A DNA stretch of 64,000 nucleotides from Hamiltosporidium tvaerminnensis (taxonomy: Eukaryota; Microsporidia; Dubosqiidae), in NCBI GenBank assembly GCA_022605425.2, contig CM061246.1, positions 1,609,501 through 1,673,500 on the forward strand. The letters run 5' to 3'. Positions 47,928 to 57,125 of the stretch are shown piece after piece. Both the position numbers and the translations under genes were made by a program. The notes below the pieces were generated by a model. It was not told where the DNA came from, did no database searches, and saw nothing but the letters and a program-made list of their open reading frames with translations. Each line of letters begins with the position of its first letter. Within the stretch, counting starts at the first letter, position 1.

Positions 47928-47942
47928 TTTGTTCGAATTAAT
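47928..47942. repeat. Target-site duplication, left side of element B
   Basis: TTTGTTCGAATTAAT, repeated exactly at 51729-51743. The unit 1 empty site (15589-15603) has TTTGTTCTGATTAAT once. Confidence 0.92.
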
Positions 47943-48013
47943 TTTTATTTAATAAAATTCTGGGTTAACAAATTTTTCTTTTTAAATATTTCTTTCCACC
48001 ATTTCAACCACTT

Positions 48014-48552
48014 CTATCTCTTCCTCCAACTCCAACCTTCATTTGTATTAGTTGTTGGTTCCTTTGCTGTGGTTATGCCATCCAAAATAAGGGGTAAAAT
48101 ATTTTTTGTATTTTCCGTTTTAACATCATCTTCCTCGTTGTCTACTTGCTTTAAAGGGGGTATTGGTTGTTTATGCATCTCAGCTCCTAAGATAACACTT
48201 AATGATGCTCTCTCCCAGCTCTCCTCGGCATTTGGACCAGACTCAAGTCCTCTTCGTCGATCAAAAGAAATTATTTCGACTGTCTTCTTGAGTACTATGG
48301 ATTGTATATATGCCTCTACATTCATGGGTATTTGCAGTCTCTTAACATACGTCTTATGGTATTTTGTCACAATACCGTCCCAGGTCATCACATAAGGAAT
48401 TATCTCAACACTACACTTATAAATAAGACCTAACTCATTTGCTAATAGGTCATACTTCCTAAGCTTCTCTGTTTCAACTATTTGAAGAGAGTCTTGGGAT
48501 GTGATTCTTACTTCAGTGAGGGTTATCCTATTCTGTCTCTTGTCTAAAATAA
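48014..48552 (-). pseudogene. Element B endonuclease C-terminal part, shifted frame
   Basis: Continues the endonuclease in a phase shifted by one base: LDKRQNRITLTEVRIT follows directly on RPDILF, then LRKYDLLANELG, MTWDGIV and SFDRRRGLESG, ending near 48014 after an acidic and Lys-rich tail. The PD and downstream Glu fit the restriction-like endonuclease active site of R2/R4 elements. The same phase change at the same place is seen in element A. Confidence 0.75.
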
Positions 48553-50193
48553 AATATCTGGTCTGTTACACCGGATCTTGACATCAGTTTTTATTCTGGT
48601 GTCCACTCTTATCTCTGCATATTCGTTATCAAGAATTTCTTGAACTGAGTGGCTTCTAATTCGTTTCGAAGACTTAAACTTATATTTATTCAGCAAGAGT
48701 AAATGTATACATCGTACCACTTCATTATGTCGTCTAGTATAGTCATGACCAAACATTTTTTCACATCTCGTTGCTAAGTGATCAACAGTTTTCCTAGACT
48801 GGTTGCAGTGTTGACACATACCTTCTGCACCCCAGAAAACATTTCTATCCTGGATATAACAGAACACTGCTTCATCACGTGGTCTTACACTTCCTTTCTT
48901 TAACCATCTTGAGGAGTCATTTACACTTACCAGCTCGTTATTTCTAGCGCTATATAACTTTGAATGTGGTTTTCGGTTTTTGATTTCGTTATTTAGGTTA
49001 GCTAGTTCAGCTTCTTCCAATTTCTTTTTTGTGACTTCCTCTTCCAACCCGTATTTTATTTTTAAAAAGTTTTTAATTAGTGAAAGGTGGGTTTTGTTAT
49101 TATTCTCAACCTTTAGGATTGCTGCTCTTCTGGTCGATGTATCTTTATGTTTTTCCAGGCAATCCAAGAGTTGCAAAAGCATATGTTCGCTTTTGAACTC
49201 GACACTATGTAAACCTCTTCCAAGTTCTTTACTTGGAAGGTATAGACGTTCTTTGCATCCTGGGCGTAGATGTATTTTGTTCTTTACTAACACTGCACGC
49301 ACCGCATCATCTAACTTAGAGAAGTCAGCCGGTTTAAGTCGGAGTACACCTATATGATAGTTTAGTAAAGAAATTGCATGTTGATTAATGGCTTGAAATA
49401 AATTTCTTGCATTTAATCTCGTGCGACAAAGTCTTTCTACTCGTGCTATAAGTTTGGTCTGTACTTCCCCAAACGACTTACTTGTCGGAATTCCTCTGCT
49501 ATCTTCTATAATTCCAAGGTATTTATAAACACCTATTCCTTCGAGAAGAGTAGCAGTATCTTCACAACATGGATCATTAGTGGCTGACTTCTCTTTGTTA
49601 ATTTCCAATCCTATATTATTCATAAACTTTTTAACCTCCTCCGTCATTTCTTCCAATGTTTGTCCATCTTCGGCAAGGAGCTTAAGATCATCAATAAACA
49701 AGAGATGATTAATCGCGTGGGATTCTGCATCTGTCTTTATTGTCACTTTTGTGTATTTCTCATTAAGCTTTCGGCTCAATGGATCCATACACAACACAAA
49801 CAATAATGGTGACAAACTATCTCCTTGCAGAATCCCTCTATCAATCTTCTTGCTCATGATTTTTTCAGGCCCTTCTGATATATCAATTTTCCATTTTGAT
49901 ATAATTACCTTAATAAATTTCAGGATCCAATCAGGTAAATTAAGGTTTTCAATGCATTGAGTCAAATAAGCATGATCTATTGAATCATAAGCTTTTTTGA
50001 CATCAATCCATGTTGCCTTAAGATTGTTTCCGTACTCTTTATTAATGGCAATATTCAATAGGGCCTGTTCTTTCGCTCCTTGCACTCCTCTAACCGCTCC
50101 CAACTGATTATCTGAAAGTAATCCTCGTCTTTCCACCTCAACCTGAACCACTTTAGTGACACATTTTGTAGTCAGTTTATACAGGTTTGACAT
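48544..50193 (-). CDS. Element B reverse transcriptase with CCHC knuckle (549 aa)
   Basis: This frame holds all core polymerase motifs: motif A WIDVKKAYDSIDH (Asp64), motif B QGDSLSPLLF (123-132), motif C FIDDLKLLA with the catalytic Asp pair (168-169), and a YKYLGI motif E. A CCHC knuckle (CQHCN to TRC, residues 460-477) and GHDYTRRHNEVVRC precede the RPDILF endonuclease motif, where the frame ends in TAG. The first Met is internal to the true protein, since YRPITC just before it is coding. The enzyme would copy element RNA into DNA at the target nick. The frame is intact but lacks its flanking domains in phase. Confidence 0.9.
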   Translation of the reverse strand: MSNLYKLTTKCVTKVVQVEVERRGLLSDNQLGAVRGVQGAKEQALLNIAINKEYGNNLKATWIDVKKAYDSIDHAYLTQCIENLNLPDWILKFIKVIISKWKIDISEGPEKIMSKKIDRGILQGDSLSPLLFVLCMDPLSRKLNEKYTKVTIKTDAESHAINHLLFIDDLKLLAEDGQTLEEMTEEVKKFMNNIGLEINKEKSATNDPCCEDTATLLEGIGVYKYLGIIEDSRGIPTSKSFGEVQTKLIARVERLCRTRLNARNLFQAINQHAISLLNYHIGVLRLKPADFSKLDDAVRAVLVKNKIHLRPGCKERLYLPSKELGRGLHSVEFKSEHMLLQLLDCLEKHKDTSTRRAAILKVENNNKTHLSLIKNFLKIKYGLEEEVTKKKLEEAELANLNNEIKNRKPHSKLYSARNNELVSVNDSSRWLKKGSVRPRDEAVFCYIQDRNVFWGAEGMCQHCNQSRKTVDHLATRCEKMFGHDYTRRHNEVVRCIHLLLLNKYKFKSSKRIRSHSVQEILDNEYAEIRVDTRIKTDVKIRCNRPDILF

Positions 50194-50243
50194 ACAAGTT
50201 ATTGGTCTGTAATCAGAGCCAGTCTTTGATGTACCTTTAGGTA

Positions 50244-50754
50244 TCAGATAAGTAAGTCACAATAATACCAATCGGCTTGAGGCGTTCCTTCTAAACATAT
50301 GGCTTTCACAATATCGTAAAGATATTTATGAAGGCTCGTAAGTTTCTTGATGTAAAAGTTATAAATACCATCAATTCCAGCGGCTTTCCAGTTAGGCAGC
50401 CAATTGATGATATCTATAAACTCTTCAAGTAAAGGAAACGTGGTCGGGTGCGTATCTGACACGAAAGGTATCAAATACTCATCATATGTAACTACTTATC
50501 ACTTTTATTCCACATTGTTGACCAAAATTCTGAAATTTCGTCACGATAAACCACATGCACGGATTCAACGCGCTCATATAACCCTCGATAGAATCGACCT
50601 CGGAATAACTCAAACATACAATTCTCTTTTCGAAATTTTCTCCTATTTCATACATCGTAATTTTTTTCTCGTACACATTCAAGGCCTCATTCTTCTTAAC
50701 CAAAGCCTCAGAGAGATCATTTATTTTACTTAAGTCTAAATTAAACTCTCGCAT
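50244..50754 (-). pseudogene. Element B, linker and first RT block, frameshifted
   Basis: The 50482-50754 frame continues the N-terminal frame after its TAG (MREFNLDLSKINDLSEALVK) and then loses phase. In another phase the sequence reads FELFRGRFYRGLYERV and FWSTMWNKSD, which match element A and the pre-RT region of R4-like elements. After a second shift, 50244-50474 gives WKAAGIDGIYNFYIKKL, the first RT block. The single-base loss near 50260 separates it from the main RT frame, whose IPKGT and YRPITCMSNLYK motifs lie just upstream of its first Met. Confidence 0.75.
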
Positions 50755-50778
50755 AATTTTTCTGAGACTTTTCGTTTC

Positions 50779-51723
50779 CTAAGTAGAGAGCTTTTCCTGC
50801 TTGCGAGCTTTCTCGAGGAGATCTTTGGAAAGTACTAACTTAGAAATTTTACATTCTATGTTTTCCTTCCAAGCGGATCTAGGTTTCTCCTTACGTGTTT
50901 CCTCGTCATAACATACCTGGGCCGCTTGGATGATTCGAGCTGCATCACTAACATTCTTAGGCACATGATATTCAGCATATTCACCTGTGATCCGATTTAT
51001 GAGTTCCAAAACTTCACTATCAACCAATTCACTTGGAAGTTTTCTAGTTCGGACCACTACATCTCCGATTTCCTTCTCCGAGAGTTCCTTGATTTTGAAC
51101 AAGAACCTTTCTCTCAGGTTCATATAGAGTGTAGTGTCAGTTAAAAAACAGGGCTCGGCGAGACAAGTGGCGATTCTACGTCGCTCTCCATTCTCTTCTT
51201 GCCTTATTTCTCTTTCTGCCTCATTATGTATTAATTTTTTTAACACATCGATATCAACAGTTCGACCAAATTTCCCATTATAGTACCTAAGAATTGCAGA
51301 CCAGCCATTTCTAGGCATTCTCTCAAACCTTTTTTGCACCGCTGACATAGCAGATCTAGGCCATTCCTGCTCTACGGCTGTGACAGAGTCAAGTATTGAA
51401 TGCAATACAATCAGTAGATTTCCTTCTGGAATGGCAGGTGCATTGAGGTTTTCCATTGTGTTGGCTGGTCCACACGCAGAAGAATCGGGACAGGAAGAAG
51501 GGAGTGCGGAATCGAGCAGGCTGATTGGAGTAGCCTGAAGCGTATTGCTCGATGGGGAGTGAGTGTTATTATAGATAGTCGGTTGTGGTGGAAGCGTCTC
51601 GGATATAGTTACTACATCTCTATCACACGTTTTTATCTCTTTAAAACCAATTTCCGAGTTGTTTACAGCATTTATTTCATCATTTTTTATATTTTCGCTG
51701 TCAACTTTTTTTCTTCTACCCAT
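50779..51723 (-). CDS. Element B N-terminal frame (314 aa)
   Basis: Begins MGRRKKVDSENIKND, matching the MGRKKNV start of element A. It has a basic start and a Ser/Pro/Thr-rich low-complexity section to about residue 90, then AIPEGNLL, MPRNGW, RRIATCL and AAQVCY blocks shared with element A. No zinc finger or Myb motif is visible. The ending TAG corresponds to TCG (Ser) in element A at about 22120, so this is probably the N-terminal third of one polyprotein cut by a nonsense mutation rather than a separate ORF1. The phase continues open to 50482 after the stop. Confidence 0.75.
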   Translation of the reverse strand: MGRRKKVDSENIKNDEINAVNNSEIGFKEIKTCDRDVVTISETLPPQPTIYNNTHSPSSNTLQATPISLLDSALPSSCPDSSACGPANTMENLNAPAIPEGNLLIVLHSILDSVTAVEQEWPRSAMSAVQKRFERMPRNGWSAILRYYNGKFGRTVDIDVLKKLIHNEAEREIRQEENGERRRIATCLAEPCFLTDTTLYMNLRERFLFKIKELSEKEIGDVVVRTRKLPSELVDSEVLELINRITGEYAEYHVPKNVSDAARIIQAAQVCYDEETRKEKPRSAWKENIECKISKLVLSKDLLEKARKQEKLST

Positions 51724-51728
51724 TTTTT

Positions 51729-51743
51729 TTTGTTCGAATTAAT
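51729..51743. repeat. Target-site duplication, right side of element B
   Basis: TTTGTTCGAATTAAT, identical to 47928-47942. Confidence 0.92.
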
Positions 51744-51806
51744 ATGCCTTTATATTTATCAATATAAAAATTTACATAGATTATATTAAAATATTTATTG
51801 CGATAA

Positions 51807-52175
51807 AGTTGGTGAGAAGAGGATAACTTCATAAAAAGCTTTCTGCTTGACAATGAGTATGTGAGATCGGTTTAAAAATTATTGATTATATTTTAGGTGG
51901 AACCAAAACTAATCAAATTTATTGTTTTTCCGTTAAATTTTTCTATCGAGGAAAGATTCTAAGAAATGATGAAAATATTACTGTAAAGTTAGTTTGTAGT
52001 TTTTTAGTAACTAGTTGTGAAACTATTGCCAACATATTGATTTTATCCCCATGCACAGGCATTTAAACCCGATTTTCATTATCATATTAGAATACTTGGT
52101 ATCTATGAAAATGCTAAAATTATATTCTTTAAAAAGTCAGGTATTTGAAGGAAAAGAATATGCCTGCTGATATTA
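51807..52175 (+). repeat. Diverged X-family copy (Xc, unit 2)
   Basis: Counterpart of 15665-16035 and essentially identical to it. It begins about 65 bases beyond the right duplication of element B. Confidence 0.55.
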
Positions 52176-52261
52176 TATTGCAACGTCAATGCGAAATTAT
52201 GTAGTCGCCAAAATGTATCCCAAGTCGAATCTATTGATTTCTTTTAAGTTTAAAAAGTTAA

Positions 52262-52535
52262 GACCCTGCTGATTTTTTGGAAAGCCAAGGGTGAGCTTTT
52301 TTCACCATGCCGGCGCAGGATTGGCTTATAATATCCTCTGCTTGTCGTAATACCCGAATAAAAGGAACTAAACTTCTAATCTGGAGGTGTACGTAGGCCT
52401 TGCAACCATTCCTTTAAAACCACCATATTGCGAAACCCGAAGAAGTAAACAAACGCACAGAAAAAATACCGAGAAGATATAACCGAGGGTGGTCAAGGCT
52501 CGTACAGGGCTGTAGTGCCGATGATTATTGTGATA
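52262..52535 (+). repeat. Y-family SINE-like repeat (plus copy, unit 2)
   Basis: Counterpart of 16121-16395, virtually identical. Confidence 0.65.
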
Positions 52536-54081
52536 AAAATTTTTTGTTTCGTTTCGGAGTCGAAATATTCTTGGGCATAGAAGAAATATAGCAATATTGT
52601 GTAAAAACTAAACTTCCGAGAAGTTATTGTTTAAATAAAGAAAAAAATGTCGAAAATTGCTATGCAGAAACCTCGATAAAGTCCCTCGACACGGATAATT
52701 TAACTAAAATAAATATAACTTTTACTTTCTAAGTGTTAAGAGTCACTTAACTCAAGAAATACGCGAAAAAAATTTGCGCAAACGAGTTTTAACACCAAAA
52801 AAGTAAATTTTGGCACTTTATAATGTAGCGAGGAATTTTGAATTGACTAAAAATCAAAAAGGATCACATTTACTCTGTTCGCATTACTTAACAAAAATAA
52901 GTCGGAATTGTTGAAACTGAATTACAAAAAAATATGGCTTATTTATAAATTGTTTATACCTTTTATATGGCGTAGTGATAATTCCACCTGAGCCGTTGTG
53001 ATAGTATCTCACTAGATATTATATAAAGAACTTAGATTTTTTAAATAATAGTAAGAAAGCAGGAATAATTCAGTCAGTGGTTCAAAAAAAACAGTTGTAC
53101 TTATTTATTACCGACGAATAAATTCAGAGTCATGGGTATTTGCTGATGAAAGACATGAAAATATGCAATAAATAAGCCGAAATAAACTAAAACTATATTT
53201 TATTACAAACACTTACCAATAATAAATAAGATGTTCTGGAAAGAAACACCAAAACCGATATATCATAGTTAAATTTGAAACATAATTTAAATATGAAAGA
53301 AAGTCTAAATAATACAGGAAATATAATAGGACAGCGTGAGTAAATAAAAGTCTGAAAACATTACAATATTAAACAGATTTAATTTTTATTTTAGTGATTT
53401 AAAAATATATAGACAGATTTTAGCAGGCTTAAATATATCATAGGAAGAGCTTATTTGTTTGGGTTATACAAACAAATTCAGTAGCATTTAGCTTAGATAA
53501 TTAACTATTCGACGAAATTCTCGCCTGTGTAACATTTTAATAATTTTAATCATAATTAATACAAAAATCCTCTCAAACTTCCTCTATAACTGTTAGATTT
53601 AGCGATTTATTTCGATCGAGCTTCAAGTGTCGAATAATCAGTACAACACTTTTTGTACAGGCCCTTTATTTTTACAAATTTAGCTTCTATAATTTAATCA
53701 AATCATTGGAGCACATATATTTTAAATTAAATAAGAAAGATAATCATATTGCAAATATTAAAAAAAAAATAATGATTATCATTTCCATAATATTTTGATT
53801 TCTATTTTTATTTGCATAAAGTTGACAAGATAATCCTTCATACTATATTCGCAGATGAAGTTAAACGCTTATAAACGGTTATGAATCCTGTCAATATAAA
53901 ATTAGGATTACAATAATATTTTATTAGCTCACAATATATTAGTAAAGATATTGCACATAATTTGAATGGAAAAATGTAGTCAGAAGAAATTTTTAATAGC
54001 ATCAATTTCGGTTTTTAATATTATAAGGGATCCTAAATAATATTTAAGAACACGCATATAAACATATATACGTATTTAGAA
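52536..54081. other. Noncoding region downstream of the orphan gene, unit 2
   Basis: Counterpart of 16396-17941. Diverged by a few percent up to about 53200, then nearly identical to unit 1. No gene is seen. Confidence 0.6.
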
Positions 54082-55464
54082 CTAAATCCCTGCGCTTGTT
54101 TGTTTAAAATAAAAATAATTTAACCTCCAAATCATTTTTCTTGTTATGATATCTTTAAATCGCCTAGAAGTAAGACCTGGGTTCATAAAAACTTTAGAAA
54201 CATAATGTAAAAAAAGATTGGATGTTTTTATAAATTGTATATAATTAACATATTTAGGTAATTTATCATATGAAATCATTTTTTCTAAATTATTTATGTT
54301 TTCAAGTATCCATTTTTTGAAATTATTATTAGAAATTCTCCTATCTTTTGCAAAATAATTCAAAGTGATTTCATCACAAAGTATTCTTTTATATGTTAAA
54401 GTAAGATCATAAAAAAGATTTTGTATGCTTTTATTGCTCTTATAAGACTCGACAGTAATTTGAGTTCGTATATATCTTTTGATGTCAATATCTTTATTCT
54501 CAGGTTTTTGCTTTAAAGAATCATAGTTAGAAACCATTGAAGCTAGAAGAATCATACTTTCGGTCGGTAACAAAACAAATACATCAAATAACATGCCCGG
54601 CATTCCTGAACAAATATACTCAGGCGAAAAAACTCTATCACAATGAGAATATAAAAAATATACCTTTGAAATGCTCTCAAATATTGTATATATACTTTCT
54701 TTTCCAAGTGTTATACAAATATTTTTTAGCATCCTCGATATCAAACTAAATGAATACGAAATATTGCTTTGATTTTTAAGAAATATGTATGAGAATTCAT
54801 TTTGTCCATTTCCTTCATAATCTACAAATATTAACGGTTTTAAAACATCATAATTATACTCCATAATTGCTTTTATAACCTTCAAACACCATGGAATATA
54901 TAAGACATTATTTACAAGATTTAAATCATTACATAGCGTATTTTTAATCCATATTGGTAAAATCAAAAATATTGGTTTTAAATATATCATAGGCATTCCT
55001 CTTGTTTTAAAAAGTAGCATAATATTATTCTTAAATCTTTCTAACAATTCGCTTGAAATTTTCCCCCCAAATTTACCACTATGAAAGAGCTTATTTACAG
55101 ATAATTTTATGTTTTCAGTCAAATCAAAAACATCATTAATATGACAAATTATGTCTTTCAAGAAAATATCATAATCATTCTCTAATAAAGGAAAAAAATA
55201 TTCTAATTCGTAAATTTCATCTTTTGAACAAACACGTTGTAAAATTTCGAATACAGCATACTGATTCGTTTTACAGATACAGGCGTCATAAGCATTAACA
55301 ACTTCGTATTCTAATCTTGAAGCAATATGATGTAATTTATAATTTCTGGCCAATAATTTTCGACTAAAATCAGATTTATCTTTGGTCAGGTGGATGTCCT
55401 TTGCTTTTTGCGGTTTGTATGAATCTCTTGAGGTGTCGAAAGATGTAGTTCCATGATCAAACAT
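54082..55464 (-). CDS. Uncharacterised 460-aa protein, unit 2
   Basis: Same length as the copy at 17942-19324, with about 20 substitutions and no indels; start and stop are conserved. Changes are scattered, with a small cluster at residues about 130-134 (HSGKFGGKIS here, HSRKLKGNIS in unit 1). The product is unrecognised and is probably a soluble helical protein. Preservation of the full frame in both units argues that it is, or recently was, translated. Confidence 0.7.
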   Translation of the reverse strand: MFDHGTTSFDTSRDSYKPQKAKDIHLTKDKSDFSRKLLARNYKLHHIASRLEYEVVNAYDACICKTNQYAVFEILQRVCSKDEIYELEYFFPLLENDYDIFLKDIICHINDVFDLTENIKLSVNKLFHSGKFGGKISSELLERFKNNIMLLFKTRGMPMIYLKPIFLILPIWIKNTLCNDLNLVNNVLYIPWCLKVIKAIMEYNYDVLKPLIFVDYEGNGQNEFSYIFLKNQSNISYSFSLISRMLKNICITLGKESIYTIFESISKVYFLYSHCDRVFSPEYICSGMPGMLFDVFVLLPTESMILLASMVSNYDSLKQKPENKDIDIKRYIRTQITVESYKSNKSIQNLFYDLTLTYKRILCDEITLNYFAKDRRISNNNFKKWILENINNLEKMISYDKLPKYVNYIQFIKTSNLFLHYVSKVFMNPGLTSRRFKDIITRKMIWRLNYFYFKQTSAGI

Positions 55465-55880
55465 GCATAATTATATGCTATGTTCGTTAACCCGGTATTA
55501 TATTGAACAGCAGAGACAGGTATAATATTTGTTGGTTGTGTTTTGTTCAATAAAATATACCCAGCTATGCCAAATTCGGGATTATTACATTATAAAGCAG
55601 CATTGTAATAACACATTTGCGGCACGGGATAAAAATACATCGTATTTTTGTCAGGCTGTAAATCTTCGGGTTGAGGAAGTGTGTTCTGGATGTTGTAACC
55701 ATAATATTGCGAGTTATATGGAGTAGTGTGGCACTCATTTGATATAGGTGAGGATTCTTGTCAAGGAATTTGCTTCGGATCTAGCTGTTCGTCAGTGCTC
55801 CGTATCGTTGTGGCGCTATATATATTTGAAGATCTAATCATATCTATAATTACCATACTTCTAATGTAATTTAAGCAAAT
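55449..55880 (-). pseudogene. Out-of-frame 5' extension of the 460-aa gene, unit 2
   Basis: Counterpart of 19309-19740. It shares the TGA (55761-55763) and has an extra stop near 55590, where a TTA Leu codon became TAA. Loss of the frame in both units indicates that the extension is not under constraint. Confidence 0.38.
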
Positions 55881-55989
55881 CATTGGGTAATCATTTAAAA
55901 CAATTTAAATATTATTTTTAGATAAAATATCTATTCGCCTACAATTTAATAAATTAATTTAACAAATATATCTTTTTTAATAAAAGACT

Positions 55990-56716
55990 GGTGGAGGGAG
56001 GATAACACAATTAAAAAATTTCTGCTTTGAAATGAGTGTGTGAAACTGGTGTGAGATCATTGTTTGGATTTTTGGTGGAAATATAACCACACTACATCTT
56101 CGGTTGTTCCATGGGAGTTGTTATGAGGAGAAGAGGTCTAAGAAATGGAGAAACTTTTTCTAAAAATTTATTTGTAGTTTTTTATGTAACCAGATTGCAG
56201 ACCGCAGCTGAACATGTAGGTAATTGCCATGTAAAAGCATGGAAACCTAGCCTTGTACCCTCGGGTTAGAAGACTTAGCGCCTGGGAGATATAAAAATAA
56301 AAACCATTAAAAGCCGGGAGAGCTAAGTAACAGGTTATACCTGTTGTTATGACATTGCACTGTCTAGGTGGACCCCATGTAAGTCTCTAAAATATATCTT
56401 AGCCAGAAGTTTATTGGGTTCAGAAAGTGTAGAGTAAGTGGGAATGCTGCATAGTCTTGGAGGAGCCCAAGAGGGGGCTTCGGCCTTCGTTCACACTCCA
56501 TGCAACGGACATTAACAAACACCGGGCAACTACCTCGCCTAGTAATTAGGTTCTACACACCTTGTAAATGAAAAGCTTTGGGACTTAGGTTTCGAAGGGG
56601 TTACCGATGGAGTGTTAGGGTAGCGGTCATTTATTTTAAACCTAGAACTGCGTTAATGTCATGAAAACAAATATAACACTTGCCACTATTTTAAAAAGAT
56701 GTGATACTTTTAAATA
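55990..56716 (+). mobile_element. X-family noncoding repeat, full-length (Xd, unit 2)
   Basis: Counterpart of 19850-20576 and almost identical. It has the same head, hairpin and 3' end and is followed by the same AT-rich spacer ending in AATTCTTTCTTA. Confidence 0.8.
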
Positions 56717-56784
56717 AAATGTTGTTAAAAAAATACATACTTATTAAATATTTTAAAATTATTTAATTATATAATTCTTTCTTA

Positions 56785-57112
56785 ATGCTGCATAGTCTTG
56801 GGGGAGCCCAGGGGGGGCTTCGGCCTTCGATCACACTCCATGCAACGGACATTAACAAACTCCGGGCAACTACCTCGCCTAGTAATTAGGTTCTACACAC
56901 CTTGTAGATGAAAAGCTTTGGGACTTGGGTATCGAAGGGGTTACCGATGGAGTGTTAGGGTAGCGGTCATTTATGTTAAACCTAGAACTGCGTTAATTTC
57001 ATGAAAACAAATATAACACTTGCCACTATTTTAAAAAGATGTGATACTTTTAAATAAAATGTTGTTAAAAAAATACATACTTATTAAATATTTTAAAATT
57101 ATTAAATTATAT
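56785..57112 (+). repeat. Truncated X copy in a 341-bp tandem, chimeric (Xe, unit 2)
   Basis: Starts at ATGCTGCATAG, exactly 341 bases after the same motif in Xd (56444). The first 60 bases match unit 1 Xe (GGGGGAGCCCAGGGGGGGC). The remainder and the AT-rich tail (AAATGTTGTTAAAAAAATAC) match Xd instead. This indicates gene conversion or unequal exchange between the two X copies after the units separated. The element A start codon (57126) lies another 341 bases on. Confidence 0.75.
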
Positions 57113-57125
57113 AATTCTTTCTTAT
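57113..57125. repeat. Target-site duplication, 5' side of retroelement A (unit 2)
   Basis: AATTCTTTCTTAT, repeated at 61139-61151. Confidence 0.75.

Larger units (their letters stand above)
47943..51728 (-). mobile_element. R4/Dong-like non-LTR retrotransposon B (unit 2 only)
   Basis: A 3.79-kb minus-strand element flanked by a perfect 15-bp duplication. Domain order is an N-terminal region, reverse transcriptase, CCHC knuckle, then a PD-motif endonuclease, typical of the R2/R4 group of site-nicking non-LTR elements. It is a different insertion from element A and clearly diverged from it. Only about five bases lie between the duplication and the first ATG, and the 3' end is a short AT-rich tail. 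It is much better preserved than A but not active: there is one nonsense codon (TAG at 50779-50781) and apparent frameshifts near 50630, 50500, 50260 and 48550. Because unit 1 has the empty site, it inserted after the duplication, or into one of two alleles. Confidence 0.93.

Noticed and set aside
47922-48395. 157-aa plus frame at the left end of element B
   Set aside because: Antisense of the endonuclease part of element B and it crosses the target duplication.
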